Assembly (NCBI GenBank): GCA_030386875.1
Contig: CM059571.1
Coordinates: forward strand, 29,010,355-29,074,354
Reading direction: 5' to 3'
Length of the DNA stretch: 64,000 bases
Source: Morinoia aosen
Lineage: Eukaryota > Arthropoda > Malacostraca > Amphipoda > Talitridae
In this document: positions 23,604 to 32,820 of the stretch, piece after piece
Position numbering within the stretch: the first letter of the stretch is position 1
How the letters are laid out: every line of letters begins with the position of its first letter
The notes under the pieces: generated by a model
Seen by the model: only the letters and a program-made list of their open reading frames with translations
Told to the model about the DNA's origin: nothing
Databases searched by the model: none
Program-made: the position numbers and the translations under genes

Positions 23604-26600
23604 TTACGTATGCGTCGAACATACTTGCAGTTTTCTGTAACTGAGGTCCAAAATGTCAACTATTTGAGTTCCATCATTGAAACACTGCAAACGATTGTCC
23701 GTTTTTCCTATAATTGGGAAAGTTACTACTTCTTCGTTGATTCGATTCTCCTTTTCGTCGTCTTGCCCCCTCTTCCTCTTGCCGCTGCCACCGTCCCAGT
23801 CGGTGCTATTCTTCAGGCTCACACCCATAGCTGCATGTACTTCCTTCCTGGTAGCAGTCGCGTATTGAGGCAAGTCAGCCAGAGCATCTGTAAAAAAATT
23901 GAAAAATCTTTTATAGCATACCGAACTAACTTTCCACGTGCATTACTTACTTATACAATATACGAAGAAACGTTCACTCAAACACACATGCGCACAGCCA
24001 CACTTGTACGAATTCATTTATACGAAGAAACATGTCCAATTATTCCCGCTTATTAATGAAAGGGTGATATTTTATTTCCATGCCAGAACCGATAATGCAG
24101 AAGATACACAAGCAAACTCCCGGTTCTTAATCATACAACCATTAAGCATACTTATACATAGTATTTGAACACCTCTCCCTCCCCCACTCACACACACATA
24201 TATTTGCTCATAATAACATTTTTTTACCTACAAATGTCTGTGTTTACATTTCTATAGTATCTTTCAAACATATGATTTATTTAGTTAAATCAAACAAAGG
24301 CTATCCATGTACTGTGACAGAAAGGCACTCCATAACTTACACTTACGTTCAATACATTTGAAAGCGCGAGTTTCCCTGAAAGCCAATTTCTTTTGCTGGC
24401 GGTCCTTGTCATTTCCCGTCATGGATTATTTTAGAGCTAATTTCTTGCTCATCAGACGCTTTGCGGATGCGGTGGTGGTTTTCGTCAGGGACTCTTGCCG
24501 TAACTTCTGCAACTCCCTCATCTGTAAAATTGCGGAAAGAAAATTTGAAATGTGTAAATATAGAAACATCGTGAATTACTGTAACACTCTCAAAATGAAA
24601 ATTATTTTTTTACTACTAGCATGCATGTGCCACGTACGCTTAGTGCTACGCATAGGAATGGACTTACTATGGCAGGATGAACAACTAGAGCATGCAAGTC
24701 TTCTTCGGTTTCAGCAGGTAGCAGCAAATATTCGTCTTGTACATCATCGGTGGTTTTGGTGGAAGTTCGTTTATCCTCAAACATCGTGATTAGTTGTTTT
24801 AACACGTCAATGTTTTCATAAACCAGCCTTTCGATCTTCAAGCTTCGCTTTTTAGTTTCTTTAATTATGTTTTCAAGATCATTCAGCCCATATGCCAGGT
24901 CAGCCGTCCTGTTAGAAGAACAATCACAACACTCTCATGCGGACGCGAAAAAATGAAATCTAAACTTACAATTATATTTAAATTATGCATTTTGTTCGAG
25001 ATCAGTTCCCCAAATGATGTTCACTAAGGCTGAACCTAAATATATAATACATATACACACATAAATATATATATATATATACATATATATAAAATAATAG
25101 ATAAATATTTACATAAATATGTATACATAATCTATACATATATGTCGAGAGGGACTACTTACTAAGTACGCATATATATGAACATTAACATATATATTTA
25201 GACATACGAGTACATATTTGTACGTATGTGTAGATGTGTACGTATGAGTTTGAGTGTTGGTATATGAAGTAAAATATTGAATCGAAATCACGTTTCAGGC
25301 GATTTAGGCTGATAAACAGTCTTCTGGAGCGTCACAGGTCGGATTGGAAGTCGGTCATCATCTGAGCTTGATGTTCCACTTGCTGTAAAAAAATTCCTCC
25401 GTTATGTCATATATCTTTAATAAATCAATAAAGTTATTCATCAGCAATTAATCATATCAATATTTAAATCGTTTTTCGCTACTGAAAATTCCAAAAATTA
25501 TTCATATTAAAAACGCTAAAGCGACCACATGTTCCCTAACCTTCCTCGAGAGCGCGCTTCTTGTTCAAGAAAGAGTTCACGCGGGACATCACACGATGGG
25601 AGGCCTGTAGCATAAAATTTTTTTAGTACAGTTTATTTGACTTGTGTAGACTAGCATTCAACTAAGGCTTATAATGATTTAAACTATTCAGCATAATTTT
25701 CAAACACGTAAAATCAGTCGGAAATTCATCGTTCGTTGTGTGAATGATTTATGTTGGTCGTACATTAGCAGTCTAAATCTTACACAATTTTTAGGAGAGC
25801 GACCAGCAGAGTTTGTAGCACCCTCTACGTCCGTTGTAAGGACATTGTCGTCCAACATTTTTTTTCGCCGCCCTGTTGTAGTTGCCTGATGAACAAAAAA
25901 ATAAATAATCAGTTATCAGTATAGGTTGTTTTGTTTTGCAGCGCCAATATAGGAGTGTAGAAATTTTATAAAAATTTTGATACATATTCACACAACTATT
26001 AGCATGGCCCTAAAATTTATAATGTCATACACAGCCAATGAAACATATAATCCTAAACACAACTATAAATTCAATTATGAAAATGAATGCAAACAATTTT
26101 AACGCAGAACACTGGCCTGCGCAGTGTTGAACGTCTTACAGATAATGCCTGGTTTTATTTAGGCTATTTTTGTGCACTGAATCTAAAAAATTATGCTCAT
26201 TTTATTCTATACAAGATTATGTTAATGATATAATGGGACAATAAAAATATGCTAAATTCAGATATATTTGCAAGTACGTGAAACACAATAACTAATGTTA
26301 ATCTAAATCAAATGCTTATCTTGGTACTTTACTTTGACTGCAAAGTAATCTTGAAATGCCGTTTTCAAAAAATCTATCATTTTTGCTTGACAGGAAGAAC
26401 CACATATCCGCAGATGTAACATAACCTATTAGGATGTTTTTTAAACTTCCTTTTCATTTTTATGCATGTCTAGACTATTAAGGAAAAATGATTATTAAGG
26501 TTACCCATGACGCGGTTTTTCAGAAATAAGCCCATAAAAGCTTGGATAATTGTGATATTTGGGAAAAATATGCCGTTATACAAATAAACTATATTTTTGA

Positions 26601-27020
26601 AATCATACCAGCCCCAGGATAACTAATGAACTCAGCTTTTGTCAAATGATTTATAATCAGTCGAAACATAATTTTGAAACGCAGGCCAATGATATCAACG
26701 TAATGTCACTCAAGTTATTTTAGCGATAGGAAGTGATCTGGCGTTTGCTGTACAGTTTTCAAATATTTAGGCCACTTCAGAAATTCAACAGCATAACAAA
26801 AAATGTTTTACAAACCTGAGGATATGTCGATAGATTTCACGGGCCACTGGCTCCATGACGGCTGTGGAGGCTTTAGTGCACGAGCAAGGTCTTCCACGTC
26901 ACCACGATCAGGCCACAAGCACTTAGTATTATGTGCTGTAAGCCATGAGCTAGGCACAACGGCCCATGAGTCGGCAAAATGAACACCAAGAAAATTTTTC
27001 GTTGCAACTTTTAAATTGAT
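23604..27020 (-). CDS. DUF4806-family protein gene, seven visible exons
   Basis: Exons on the minus strand, in order: 26,816-27,020; 25,784-25,885; 25,541-25,604; 25,292-25,382; 24,668-24,908; 24,347-24,521; 23,604-23,887. All have AG/GT borders. Exon 1 reads 'FLGVHFADSWAVVPSSWLTA' followed by C-W-P and P-x-W-x-x-W-P-V, the N-terminal module that accompanies DUF4806 in arthropod proteins. Exons 5-7 form the DUF4806 part: 'DEYLLLPAETEEDLHALV', 'LTKTTTASAKRLMSKKLAL' and 'ALADLPQYATATRKEVHAAM' with 'LKNSTDWDGG'. Phases agree across exons 2-7. The exon 1-2 junction is out of phase, so a small exon is missed or there is a frameshift. A TAA at 24,426-24,428 interrupts exon 6, with homologous residues continuing after it. 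The first methionine exon is not identified. Function unknown; intact status doubtful. Confidence 0.6.
25041..25235. repeat. TA-rich simple repeat in an intron
   Basis: Long alternating purine-pyrimidine sequence ((TA)n, 'acatatat' and 'catacgtatg' variants) within the intron between exons 4 and 5 of the DUF4806 gene. Confidence 0.8.
25995..26077. repeat. 83-bp patch identical to element A
   Basis: Matches 31,958-32,040 at 82 of 83 positions in the same orientation, starting 'actattagcatggcccta' and ending 'caatta'. In element A this sequence lies just upstream, in the coding sense, of the splice acceptor before ORF4. The corresponding part of element B (about 48,860-48,940) is much less similar. 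No element termini or target duplications flank the patch in this intron. Confidence 0.85.
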
Positions 27021-27493
27021 CTGAAATAGAAATTTATTTTCAATTAAAAAATGAAAAATTTTAGTAATGCTATTTCTTTGCTTACAAAAAACCCTACCAT
27101 CAGCCGGATGAACATTACATCTATCCGGTTAGCTTTTTCAATTATTCTAGTATCTTAATATGATTGAGAAGTGACATATTTAAACAAGCAATTGAGTTTC
27201 TATTGTGAAATTTAATTAAATGCATTCTTTGGAAATAATAAATATGGATAGATATTTTGTTTGGATGGGGACTGGCCATGCTTCTTTATTCATAAAATAG
27301 AATATATGTAAACAAAACAGAGCGATTAAAAATATCAAACGACTGAAACTGGCTATAACTTGCCCTCAAGTCAACGTTTTACTGCCCATTATCCATTTCA
27401 AAGAGAGCACAAAACATTTAATAGTGAGATACCGTCGGGCATACAGTAGAGCTGCCATAGTCTAAATTGAGAACTATACGGAATGAATCAACA
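27021..27493. other. Upstream flank or intron of the DUF4806 gene
   Basis: AT-rich, with no recognised exon. The missing first exon of the DUF4806 gene should lie here or further up, possibly displaced by the retrotransposon block. Confidence 0.3.
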
Positions 27494-27904
27494 CTAAACA
27501 ACATAGAATTGAGAACAGGAGAGTATCATCAACTTTCCGTAAATTTCGTTAATTGAAATAGATTTATTTTTAATTTTATTTCCCATTTTGAAGATTCCTA
27601 CCAATTGAGAACCAACTGGATCAACAAAAAAGGGGTCTTTTTCGTACGTAGTAACGCGCAATTCATGAGGGTCGATTGACATAATGATTCCGATATTACC
27701 ATTATTCGAAATAACGCCATTATCCTTAGATCCCAATGGGCCAGGTTTGTAGGGAATGTTTCTCATTCTAATTTTTGGCATAGAACTGACACGGTCATCA
27801 CAATTATAACTGCTTTCGGAAACGCATGGTTTCTCATTTTCAGAATATAAATGTTTACTTAGCTGTTCTAAGACTTCACTTCTACCGATAAGACGACCTT
27901 TCAA
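27494..27904 (-). CDS. Unrecognised 136-codon open frame
   Basis: One uninterrupted frame, starting with ATG at 27,902 and ending at 27,494. It contains 'VDPVGSQLVGIFKMGNK' and an Asn/Gly-rich middle. I do not recognise a family. It sits between the DUF4806 gene and the outer edge of element A, on the same strand as the gene, and could be part of an exon of that gene, a fragment of a DNA transposon, or chance. Nothing supports a specific function. Confidence 0.35.
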   Translation of the reverse strand: MKGRLIGRSEVLEQLSKHLYSENEKPCVSESSYNCDDRVSSMPKIRMRNIPYKPGPLGSKDNGVISNNGNIGIIMSIDPHELRVTTYEKDPFFVDPVGSQLVGIFKMGNKIKNKSISINEIYGKLMILSCSQFYVV

Positions 27905-28429
27905 AATCCCTTAATAGTTTTCAAAGGCAAAACATGAAATTTCGTCAAGAGGCCAATATTTAAAATAATCATCCACCAAGTGGACAACACTGTGAACAAT
28001 ATACGATAAGAAAGTGTCTGTGCCGCTAGAGGTGCGGCTTGGTCGTGGTAGGGAAACTCGGGAGACGTTTTCTTAGGTGTTTACTTCGAGGAGGTGACGA
28101 GAACGATAGCGCCAGGACTAAGATACCTACTGCTTATAAAGACTCCGACGTGCATGGGGGTTGGGGTTTCGCGTACATATCTCACCCTCCCTCTTTTAAA
28201 TTGAGGTACTTATCGCAAAAATTTTTTTGAATTTTTAACAAGTGATTAAATGAAAAAAAAAATTCATTAATAAAATCAATCACTACTAACATAGCAAACT
28301 GTTTGCTCCTCAGCGGGAGATTGTTTAAAATAAAACATCTCATAAATCGAAAATATTGAACAAAGTTACTTTAAATATAAGTAAACGTATATTTTATCCA
28401 TAATACACCTTGTTTTATTTTAATAACAA

Positions 28430-28442
28430 CAACAGAATAAAG
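28430..28442. repeat. Target site duplication of the PLE, left
   Basis: 'caacagaataaag', repeated at 30,636-30,648. The unduplicated sequence is present in the LTR of element B at about 51,370-51,392 (inverse), which shows the empty site. Confidence 0.9.
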
Positions 28443-28582
28443 GAAAGTTATTTTTCTTCAATCGAATTATCATAAGAAACTTATAAACGAAGAACGCTGT
28501 TAAAATTGAAATCATATTTATAGGAACTGTACAAGGTTTTGAAATAAAATATATACAAAGAATCTAATCACTCTGTAAAACG

Positions 28583-28607
28583 TTTCGGAGACCAGCTCCA
28601 TCCTCAG
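28583..28607 (-). ncRNA. Hammerhead-like motif, inverted arm
   Basis: Inverse copy of the motif at 30,501-30,525: CTGAGGA (28,607-28,601), one T, stem GGAG/CTCC with a 5-base loop, GAAA (28,586-28,583). It lies in the 3' tail part of the inverted arm, the expected place for PLE-associated hammerheads. Confidence 0.5.
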
Positions 28608-28682
28608 TAAGTCATTCTGTAAAAAATTGAAAAAAGAAAAATTCAGTCATATCTAAAGAACAAAAGTTTTTCTATTAAAAAT

Positions 28683-29183
28683 CTACATAGAAATTTGAAG
28701 GGGAAATGAACTATTTGTACTATTAAGGACAGGCTTTTCTGTGGCTATGTATAGAGACTCTAAAATACGCAAGTCTAATTCACAAGGAGCAGTACGTAAA
28801 ATTTTGAAATCATCTTCTGCTATGCGATCGCAGCACTGTTCACTATGAAGGCGAATAGACGAGTGAGGCGGTTGGGTTAACATTCTTCCACTACGGTAGC
28901 TGATTCCACGATGCTGGGCAATCCTAATATAAAGTGGCAAAGTCGTCATGCCGACATAGCCAGATGTACATTGTACACAACTAAACTTATAGACAACGGA
29001 TGCCCGCATTCGCTTCGGAATCACGTCCTTGTAGCGGAAAAAAGAGCCAACTTTAAGAGAATTGACGGCAATGATACATAGTTTTACGGCAGGAAAATGG
29101 CGTTTAAAAAGGGTTTCCAAATCTCTTGACATCTTATCAGTTAAATCTCCAAAATACGGGAATACACAATATAGACGTTGCAT
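28683..29183 (-). CDS. PLE GIY-YIG endonuclease part, inverted copy
   Basis: A 166-codon frame, residue for residue the same as the C-terminal part of the plus-strand ORF at 29,178-30,419 until the last residues. There, two base changes replace the stop so that the frame runs two codons longer. It contains 'CVQCTSGYVGMTTLPLYIRI', the GIY-YIG core, and later 'LRILESLYI' with the presumed catalytic Glu. Without a reverse transcriptase domain in front it is only a fragment. Confidence 0.85.
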   Translation of the reverse strand: MQRLYCVFPYFGDLTDKMSRDLETLFKRHFPAVKLCIIAVNSLKVGSFFRYKDVIPKRMRASVVYKFSCVQCTSGYVGMTTLPLYIRIAQHRGISYRSGRMLTQPPHSSIRLHSEQCCDRIAEDDFKILRTAPCELDLRILESLYIATEKPVLNSTNSSFPLQISM

Positions 29184-30419
29184 TGGCTCAGGAGGAGTAC
29201 ATGTTCTGGAATATTTCCTCTGACCGAAACAATCAATATAATTTTGAATGCTTTTTTTGCCTCGTCAACAGATTTGATTTTGGGGCTTACTAGAATTCAA
29301 TTTAAAACTCTACTTGAACTTTCGGTCTTAAATTCCGTGTTTGTTTTTGCTGGCAAGCTATATAAACAAATAGAAGGTCTTGGCATGGGTCTCCCTTTGG
29401 GCCCTACGTTTGCGAACATTTTTATGTGCCATTGGGAGCAGAAATGGCTTGCAGATTGCCCCACAAGTTTCAAACCCGTATTCTACAGAAGATATATTGA
29501 CGATACTTTTTTATTATTTCAAGATCCTAGCCATGCCACCATGTTCAGAGACTATTTGAATTCTAAACATCCTAACATAAAATTTACTGTTGAAATTGAA
29601 AGCAATAATTGTTTATCATTTTTAGATTCACAAATTACTAGAACAGGCCGCGCTTTTAAATCCTCTGTTTTCAGGAAGGTTACGTTTACTGGATTGGGCT
29701 TTAGTTTTTTCAGTTTCTGTACTTATAGGTTCAAGATTAATACTATAAGGACACTATTGAATCGAGCTTTTAATATTTGTTCAAACTATGTGGACTTGCA
29801 CGGTGAATTTACTTTTCTGAAGAGTTTTTTTGGTCGAAATGGGTTTCCTTCATCTATAGTTCATGTTCAAATTAAAAAATTTCTGGCTAAGAAATATTCC
29901 ATAACATGTACTCCTCCTGAGCCAATGCAACGTCTATATTGTGTATTCCCGTATTTTGGAGATTTAACTGATAAGATGTCAAGAGATTTGGAAACCCTTT
30001 TTAAACGCCATTTTCCTGCCGTAAAACTATGTATCATTGCCGTCAATTCTCTTAAAGTTGGCTCTTTTTTCCGCTACAAGGACGTGATTCCGAAGCGAAT
30101 GCGGGCATCCGTTGTCTATAAGTTTAGTTGTGTACAATGTACATCTGGCTATGTCGGCATGACGACTTTGCCACTTTATATTAGGATTGCCCAGCATCGT
30201 GGAATCAGCTACCGTAGTGGAAGAATGTTAACCCAACCGCCTCACTCGTCTATTCGCCTTCATAGTGAACAGTGCTGCGATCGCATAGCAGAAGATGATT
30301 TCAAAATTTTACGTACTGCTCCTTGTGAATTAGACTTGCGTATTTTAGAGTCTCTATACATAGCCACAGAAAAGCCTGTCCTTAATAGTACAAATAGTTC
30401 ATTTCCCCTTCAAATTTAG
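29178..30419 (+). CDS. PLE reverse transcriptase plus GIY-YIG, 5'-truncated
   Basis: A 413-codon frame. Codons 1-14 or so derive from the inverted arm, and the true element sequence begins at 29,220. Residues about 65-85 give 'GLGMGLPLGPTFANIFM' (RT motif B) and about 105-115 'RRYIDDTFLLF' (motif C with the catalytic YIDD). Motifs D/E and the thumb follow, then near residue 320 'CTSGYVGMTTLPLYIRIAQH' (GIY-YIG core) and 'LRILESLYI'. In PLEs the RT copies RNA primed at a nick made by the GIY-YIG endonuclease. The N-terminal fingers, including the first catalytic Asp, are missing through 5' truncation, so this copy cannot be autonomous although its frame is otherwise uninterrupted. Confidence 0.9.
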   Translation: MHWLRRSTCSGIFPLTETINIILNAFFASSTDLILGLTRIQFKTLLELSVLNSVFVFAGKLYKQIEGLGMGLPLGPTFANIFMCHWEQKWLADCPTSFKPVFYRRYIDDTFLLFQDPSHATMFRDYLNSKHPNIKFTVEIESNNCLSFLDSQITRTGRAFKSSVFRKVTFTGLGFSFFSFCTYRFKINTIRTLLNRAFNICSNYVDLHGEFTFLKSFFGRNGFPSSIVHVQIKKFLAKKYSITCTPPEPMQRLYCVFPYFGDLTDKMSRDLETLFKRHFPAVKLCIIAVNSLKVGSFFRYKDVIPKRMRASVVYKFSCVQCTSGYVGMTTLPLYIRIAQHRGISYRSGRMLTQPPHSSIRLHSEQCCDRIAEDDFKILRTAPCELDLRILESLYIATEKPVLNSTNSSFPLQI

Positions 30420-30500
30420 ATGTAGATTTTTAATAGAAAAACTTGTGTTCTTTAGATATGACTGAATTTTTCTTTTTTCAATTTTTTACAGAATGACTTA

Positions 30501-30525
30501 CTGAGGATGGAGCTGGTCTCCGAAA
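30501..30525 (+). ncRNA. Hammerhead-like motif in PLE 3' tail
   Basis: CTGAGGA (30,501-30,507), T, GGAG, a 5-base loop, CTCC, GAAA (30,522-30,525). Flanking AATGACT upstream and AGTGATT downstream could pair with one mismatch as stem I. Stem III and the cleavage dinucleotide are unclear, and the extra T before stem II is shared with the motif at 7,883-7,909. Hammerhead ribozymes are an established feature of PLE terminal repeats. Confidence 0.5.
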
Positions 30526-30635
30526 CGTTTTACAGAGTGATTAGATTCTTTGTATATATTTTATTTCAAAACCTTGTACAGTTCCTATAAATATGATTTC
30601 AATTTTAACAGCGTTCTTCGTTTATAAGTTTCTTT

Positions 30636-30648
30636 CAACAGAATAAAG
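30636..30648. repeat. Target site duplication of the PLE, right
   Basis: 'caacagaataaag', identical to 28,430-28,442. Confidence 0.9.
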
Positions 30649-31590
30649 AAACGCACTAACATTAGTATATAGAAGGAGGCAGCGACTGGTTAACAATAAT
30701 AATGCCATCTTCTTCAACAGTATAAACTATAACACGAGTTCCTACACTACTACTATGGAAAAATAAAAACCGTCAGTATTTTAGGTTATGGGGATAAAAA
30801 TAAAAACGCCTGGTACAAGGTTATAAAAACACAATTAAAAGAAACTCAATAGCGATGCGCATAAATTCAACAATTTTAAATAACATTTCGCATTTAACCT
30901 CGATCGATTTAACATGGATATGAAAAATGGGTGTACACGTCCGTGTACTTGAATAGTTGCAAGTTTGGTATCGTTCCCTGTCTCACACAAAGAAAACGAA
31001 CAGCTTTCAAGGTTAATTGAAGTCAAAATTCTTGATTACGCGCTAAGGTTAATTGCAGCCTAGGCAATCTATGTTTGTTGACAGACGCTCGGCGTCATGC
31101 GGTCTCAGCCAGACACCGCACCGGAGTTGGAGGTATTATTTTTTTACGCATTATTGAACAAGTTGGAAGCTTTCAAAGCTTTGATTTAACTATTAGACTA
31201 TTAAATATCAAATCCTTATTAAAACAAACGACGGTGTGAACGCAGAGGTAATTGTAGATTGTATAACTCATAAAAACTTAAATTACGTGTAGGGCTAGTT
31301 TATGATTATAAAAACATCGATTAGGCATCGAGTAAACATTTGGTTATATGAAATATTTTTAAACGAAACATTTTTCAGCAGAGCTTCACTCTATTTTATG
31401 GGGTTTGACACGTTAACAACGAACCGAATATAACAAATTGATTTAGAGCCAAATTAGGTTATACTACCGTTGACAGCATTTCGAAGGTCGCTGCCAACTT
31501 TGGCATGTTAGCCCGCGCCGGTCGTTTTGGGTGCCTAGGCCATTTCAAGATGGGTTGCAAATTTATTACTACGTGTTACAGTGGTTACAT

Positions 31591-31872
31591 TTATGACAAT
31601 GTCCCTTTTGTTTTGAGCACTTTCCGACGTAGCTGAAAATCCTCTTGTTTTATGCTCTCGGCTAAAAGCTCCATTTGCTTTCGTAAGTAAAAGACTAGAA
31701 CTGTAATGGATATCATGACGACTGTTAGGATCATCAGAAGGACATCACTTACTCTGTCGGGTATCCAGTCTGTATTACTGTTTGCTGCTATCCAGTCGTT
31801 GGTTATTTGGCCCTTAATGTCAACTAGAGCCGCAGTTAGTGTGTCGACAATGGAACTTATCTTGTTGCCCAT
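31591..31872 (-). CDS. Element A ORF4: small myristoylation-type membrane protein
   Basis: A 93-codon frame beginning 'MGNKISS', with Gly at position 2 and Ser at position 6, as in N-myristoylation signals. A single hydrophobic segment follows at about residues 43-64 ('VLLMILTVVMISITVLVFYL'), then a charged, helical tail ending 'VLKTKGTLS'. Element B keeps a 94-codon version with scattered substitutions at 49,019-49,303, while the pol genes of both are riddled with stops. It lies after pol, in the position where some gypsy relatives carry env, but is far too short and lacks a signal peptide or ectodomain. A good splice acceptor about 65 bases upstream (31,937-31,938) suggests expression from a spliced RNA. 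Function unknown; membrane association is inferred. Confidence 0.65.
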   Translation of the reverse strand: MGNKISSIVDTLTAALVDIKGQITNDWIAANSNTDWIPDRVSDVLLMILTVVMISITVLVFYLRKQMELLAESIKQEDFQLRRKVLKTKGTLS

Positions 31873-31936
31873 AATATAGTGTTTCCCATATTTAGTTTAT
31901 GAAGTGTTTGTTAACTCGTTTCTCAGCCACCAGGAT

Positions 31937-31951
31937 CTGCAATTAAAACGA
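31937..31951 (-). promoter_or_regulatory. Splice acceptor before ORF4 of element A
   Basis: On the minus strand 'tttcgttttaattgcag' precedes 'atcctggtgg'. The same pyrimidine-rich acceptor is conserved in element B at 48,937-48,953. Its position suits a subgenomic spliced transcript for ORF4. Confidence 0.5.
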
Positions 31952-32282
31952 AACAAGACTATTAGCATGGCCCTAAAATTTATAATGTCATACACAGCCA
32001 ATGAAACATATAATCCTAAACACAACTATAAATGCAATTAAAATATCAATCTAATCGTCTTTCAAATTTTTGAAAGTCAACAGTGAAACACTAACAGCTA
32101 TTAATTGAATTATTAAATACTAACTGAAATACTAACTATTTCTGAATCAGTTCTGAACTGAACATGAAAACAATTAAGTAAAAACTACTAAACTGATTGT
32201 CAATCAAATACGTTAACAACAGTATCCAGTTTCAACCAGGAAGTTTCTCACGATGTATTCACGATGTATTTCGAATAATTTA

Positions 32283-32618
32283 TTAATGTCCTCCAGTCGC
32301 GAGGTTTATTTTTTCATCAACATTGGTGCTATGTTGATGTGATGCATTTAGCAAATGCGGAATTCGCCAATCATTTTTAATTGGCTGTTCAGCATCAAAA
32401 TTTGAACGTAAATACTGACTGTTGTGAAACATTGCAATTGCACAGATCGTGAGAACATTCGTTGATGGATGCCTTCCGTGATATTCGTTAACCTTGAATT
32501 TTAACGTACAAAACTTTAGCTTTAACATAGGGTAAACTGTTTGGAAGATTAGTTCATTTGCTGTTAGCAATGAATTTTCACTAATACTAGAACACACGAG
32601 ATTATTTAACATAAACAT
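32283..32618 (-). CDS. Element A ORF3, unrecognised 111-codon frame
   Basis: An open frame starting 'MFMLNNLVCSS' and including 'LKLKFCTLKFKVNEYHGRH'. It lies between the integrase end and ORF4. A clearly related but interrupted frame occurs at the same place in element B (48,323-48,544). I do not recognise a family. Conservation of frame between the two copies hints at a real accessory protein, or the first part of a spliced product joined to ORF4. Confidence 0.45.
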   Translation of the reverse strand: MFMLNNLVCSSISENSLLTANELIFQTVYPMLKLKFCTLKFKVNEYHGRHPSTNVLTICAIAMFHNSQYLRSNFDAEQPIKNDWRIPHLLNASHQHSTNVDEKINLATGGH

Positions 32619-32820
32619 ACAAGAGATTAATATAAAACGAGATATATCATATATGAGATTAATGTGTGCGAAGCAAGTAACGCAAGGTAGATGCTTAATA
32701 TTTAATTAACATAATACATAGAGCCACAAAGTCGTATTTGTAGCAAAATAGTAACTTGTCACGTCTGAAACGTTTTAGTCACAAAAATAGTTATAGGTGA
32801 AACAGTACGTAGTAACGTTG

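Larger units (their letters stand above)
28443..30635 (+). mobile_element. Penelope-like element with inverted 3' copy
   Basis: A 2,193-bp insertion in the LTR of element A. On the plus strand, 29,220-30,635 is a 5'-truncated PLE: partial reverse transcriptase, GIY-YIG domain and 3' tail. Positions 28,473-29,219 are a 747-bp inverted, almost identical copy of 29,889-30,635, placed head to head in front of it. A further 30 bp (28,443-28,472) have no counterpart at the other end, like the short terminal extensions described for Penelope copies. A 13-bp target duplication flanks the whole. The near identity of the arms and the clean duplication indicate a recent insertion. Confidence 0.92.
28019..30833 (-). 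repeat. Element A 3' LTR, split by a PLE
   Basis: The proposed LTR reads TGTG (30,833-30,830) to CACA (28,022-28,019) on the minus strand. After removing the nested PLE and one target copy it is about 609 bp, against about 611 bp for the LTR of element B at 51,187-51,797, to which it is homologous throughout. A TATA-like TTTATAAGCA lies at 28,131-28,140. The outer edge at 28,019 is firm, because the flanks of A and B differ beyond it. The inner edge is inferred from the TGTG/CACA pairing, and no clear polypurine tract precedes it. Confidence 0.75.

Noticed and set aside
31591..31872. ORF4 as an envelope protein
   Set aside because: Too short, without a signal peptide, cysteine-rich ectodomain or fusion-type segment. 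A small membrane-anchored accessory protein fits better.
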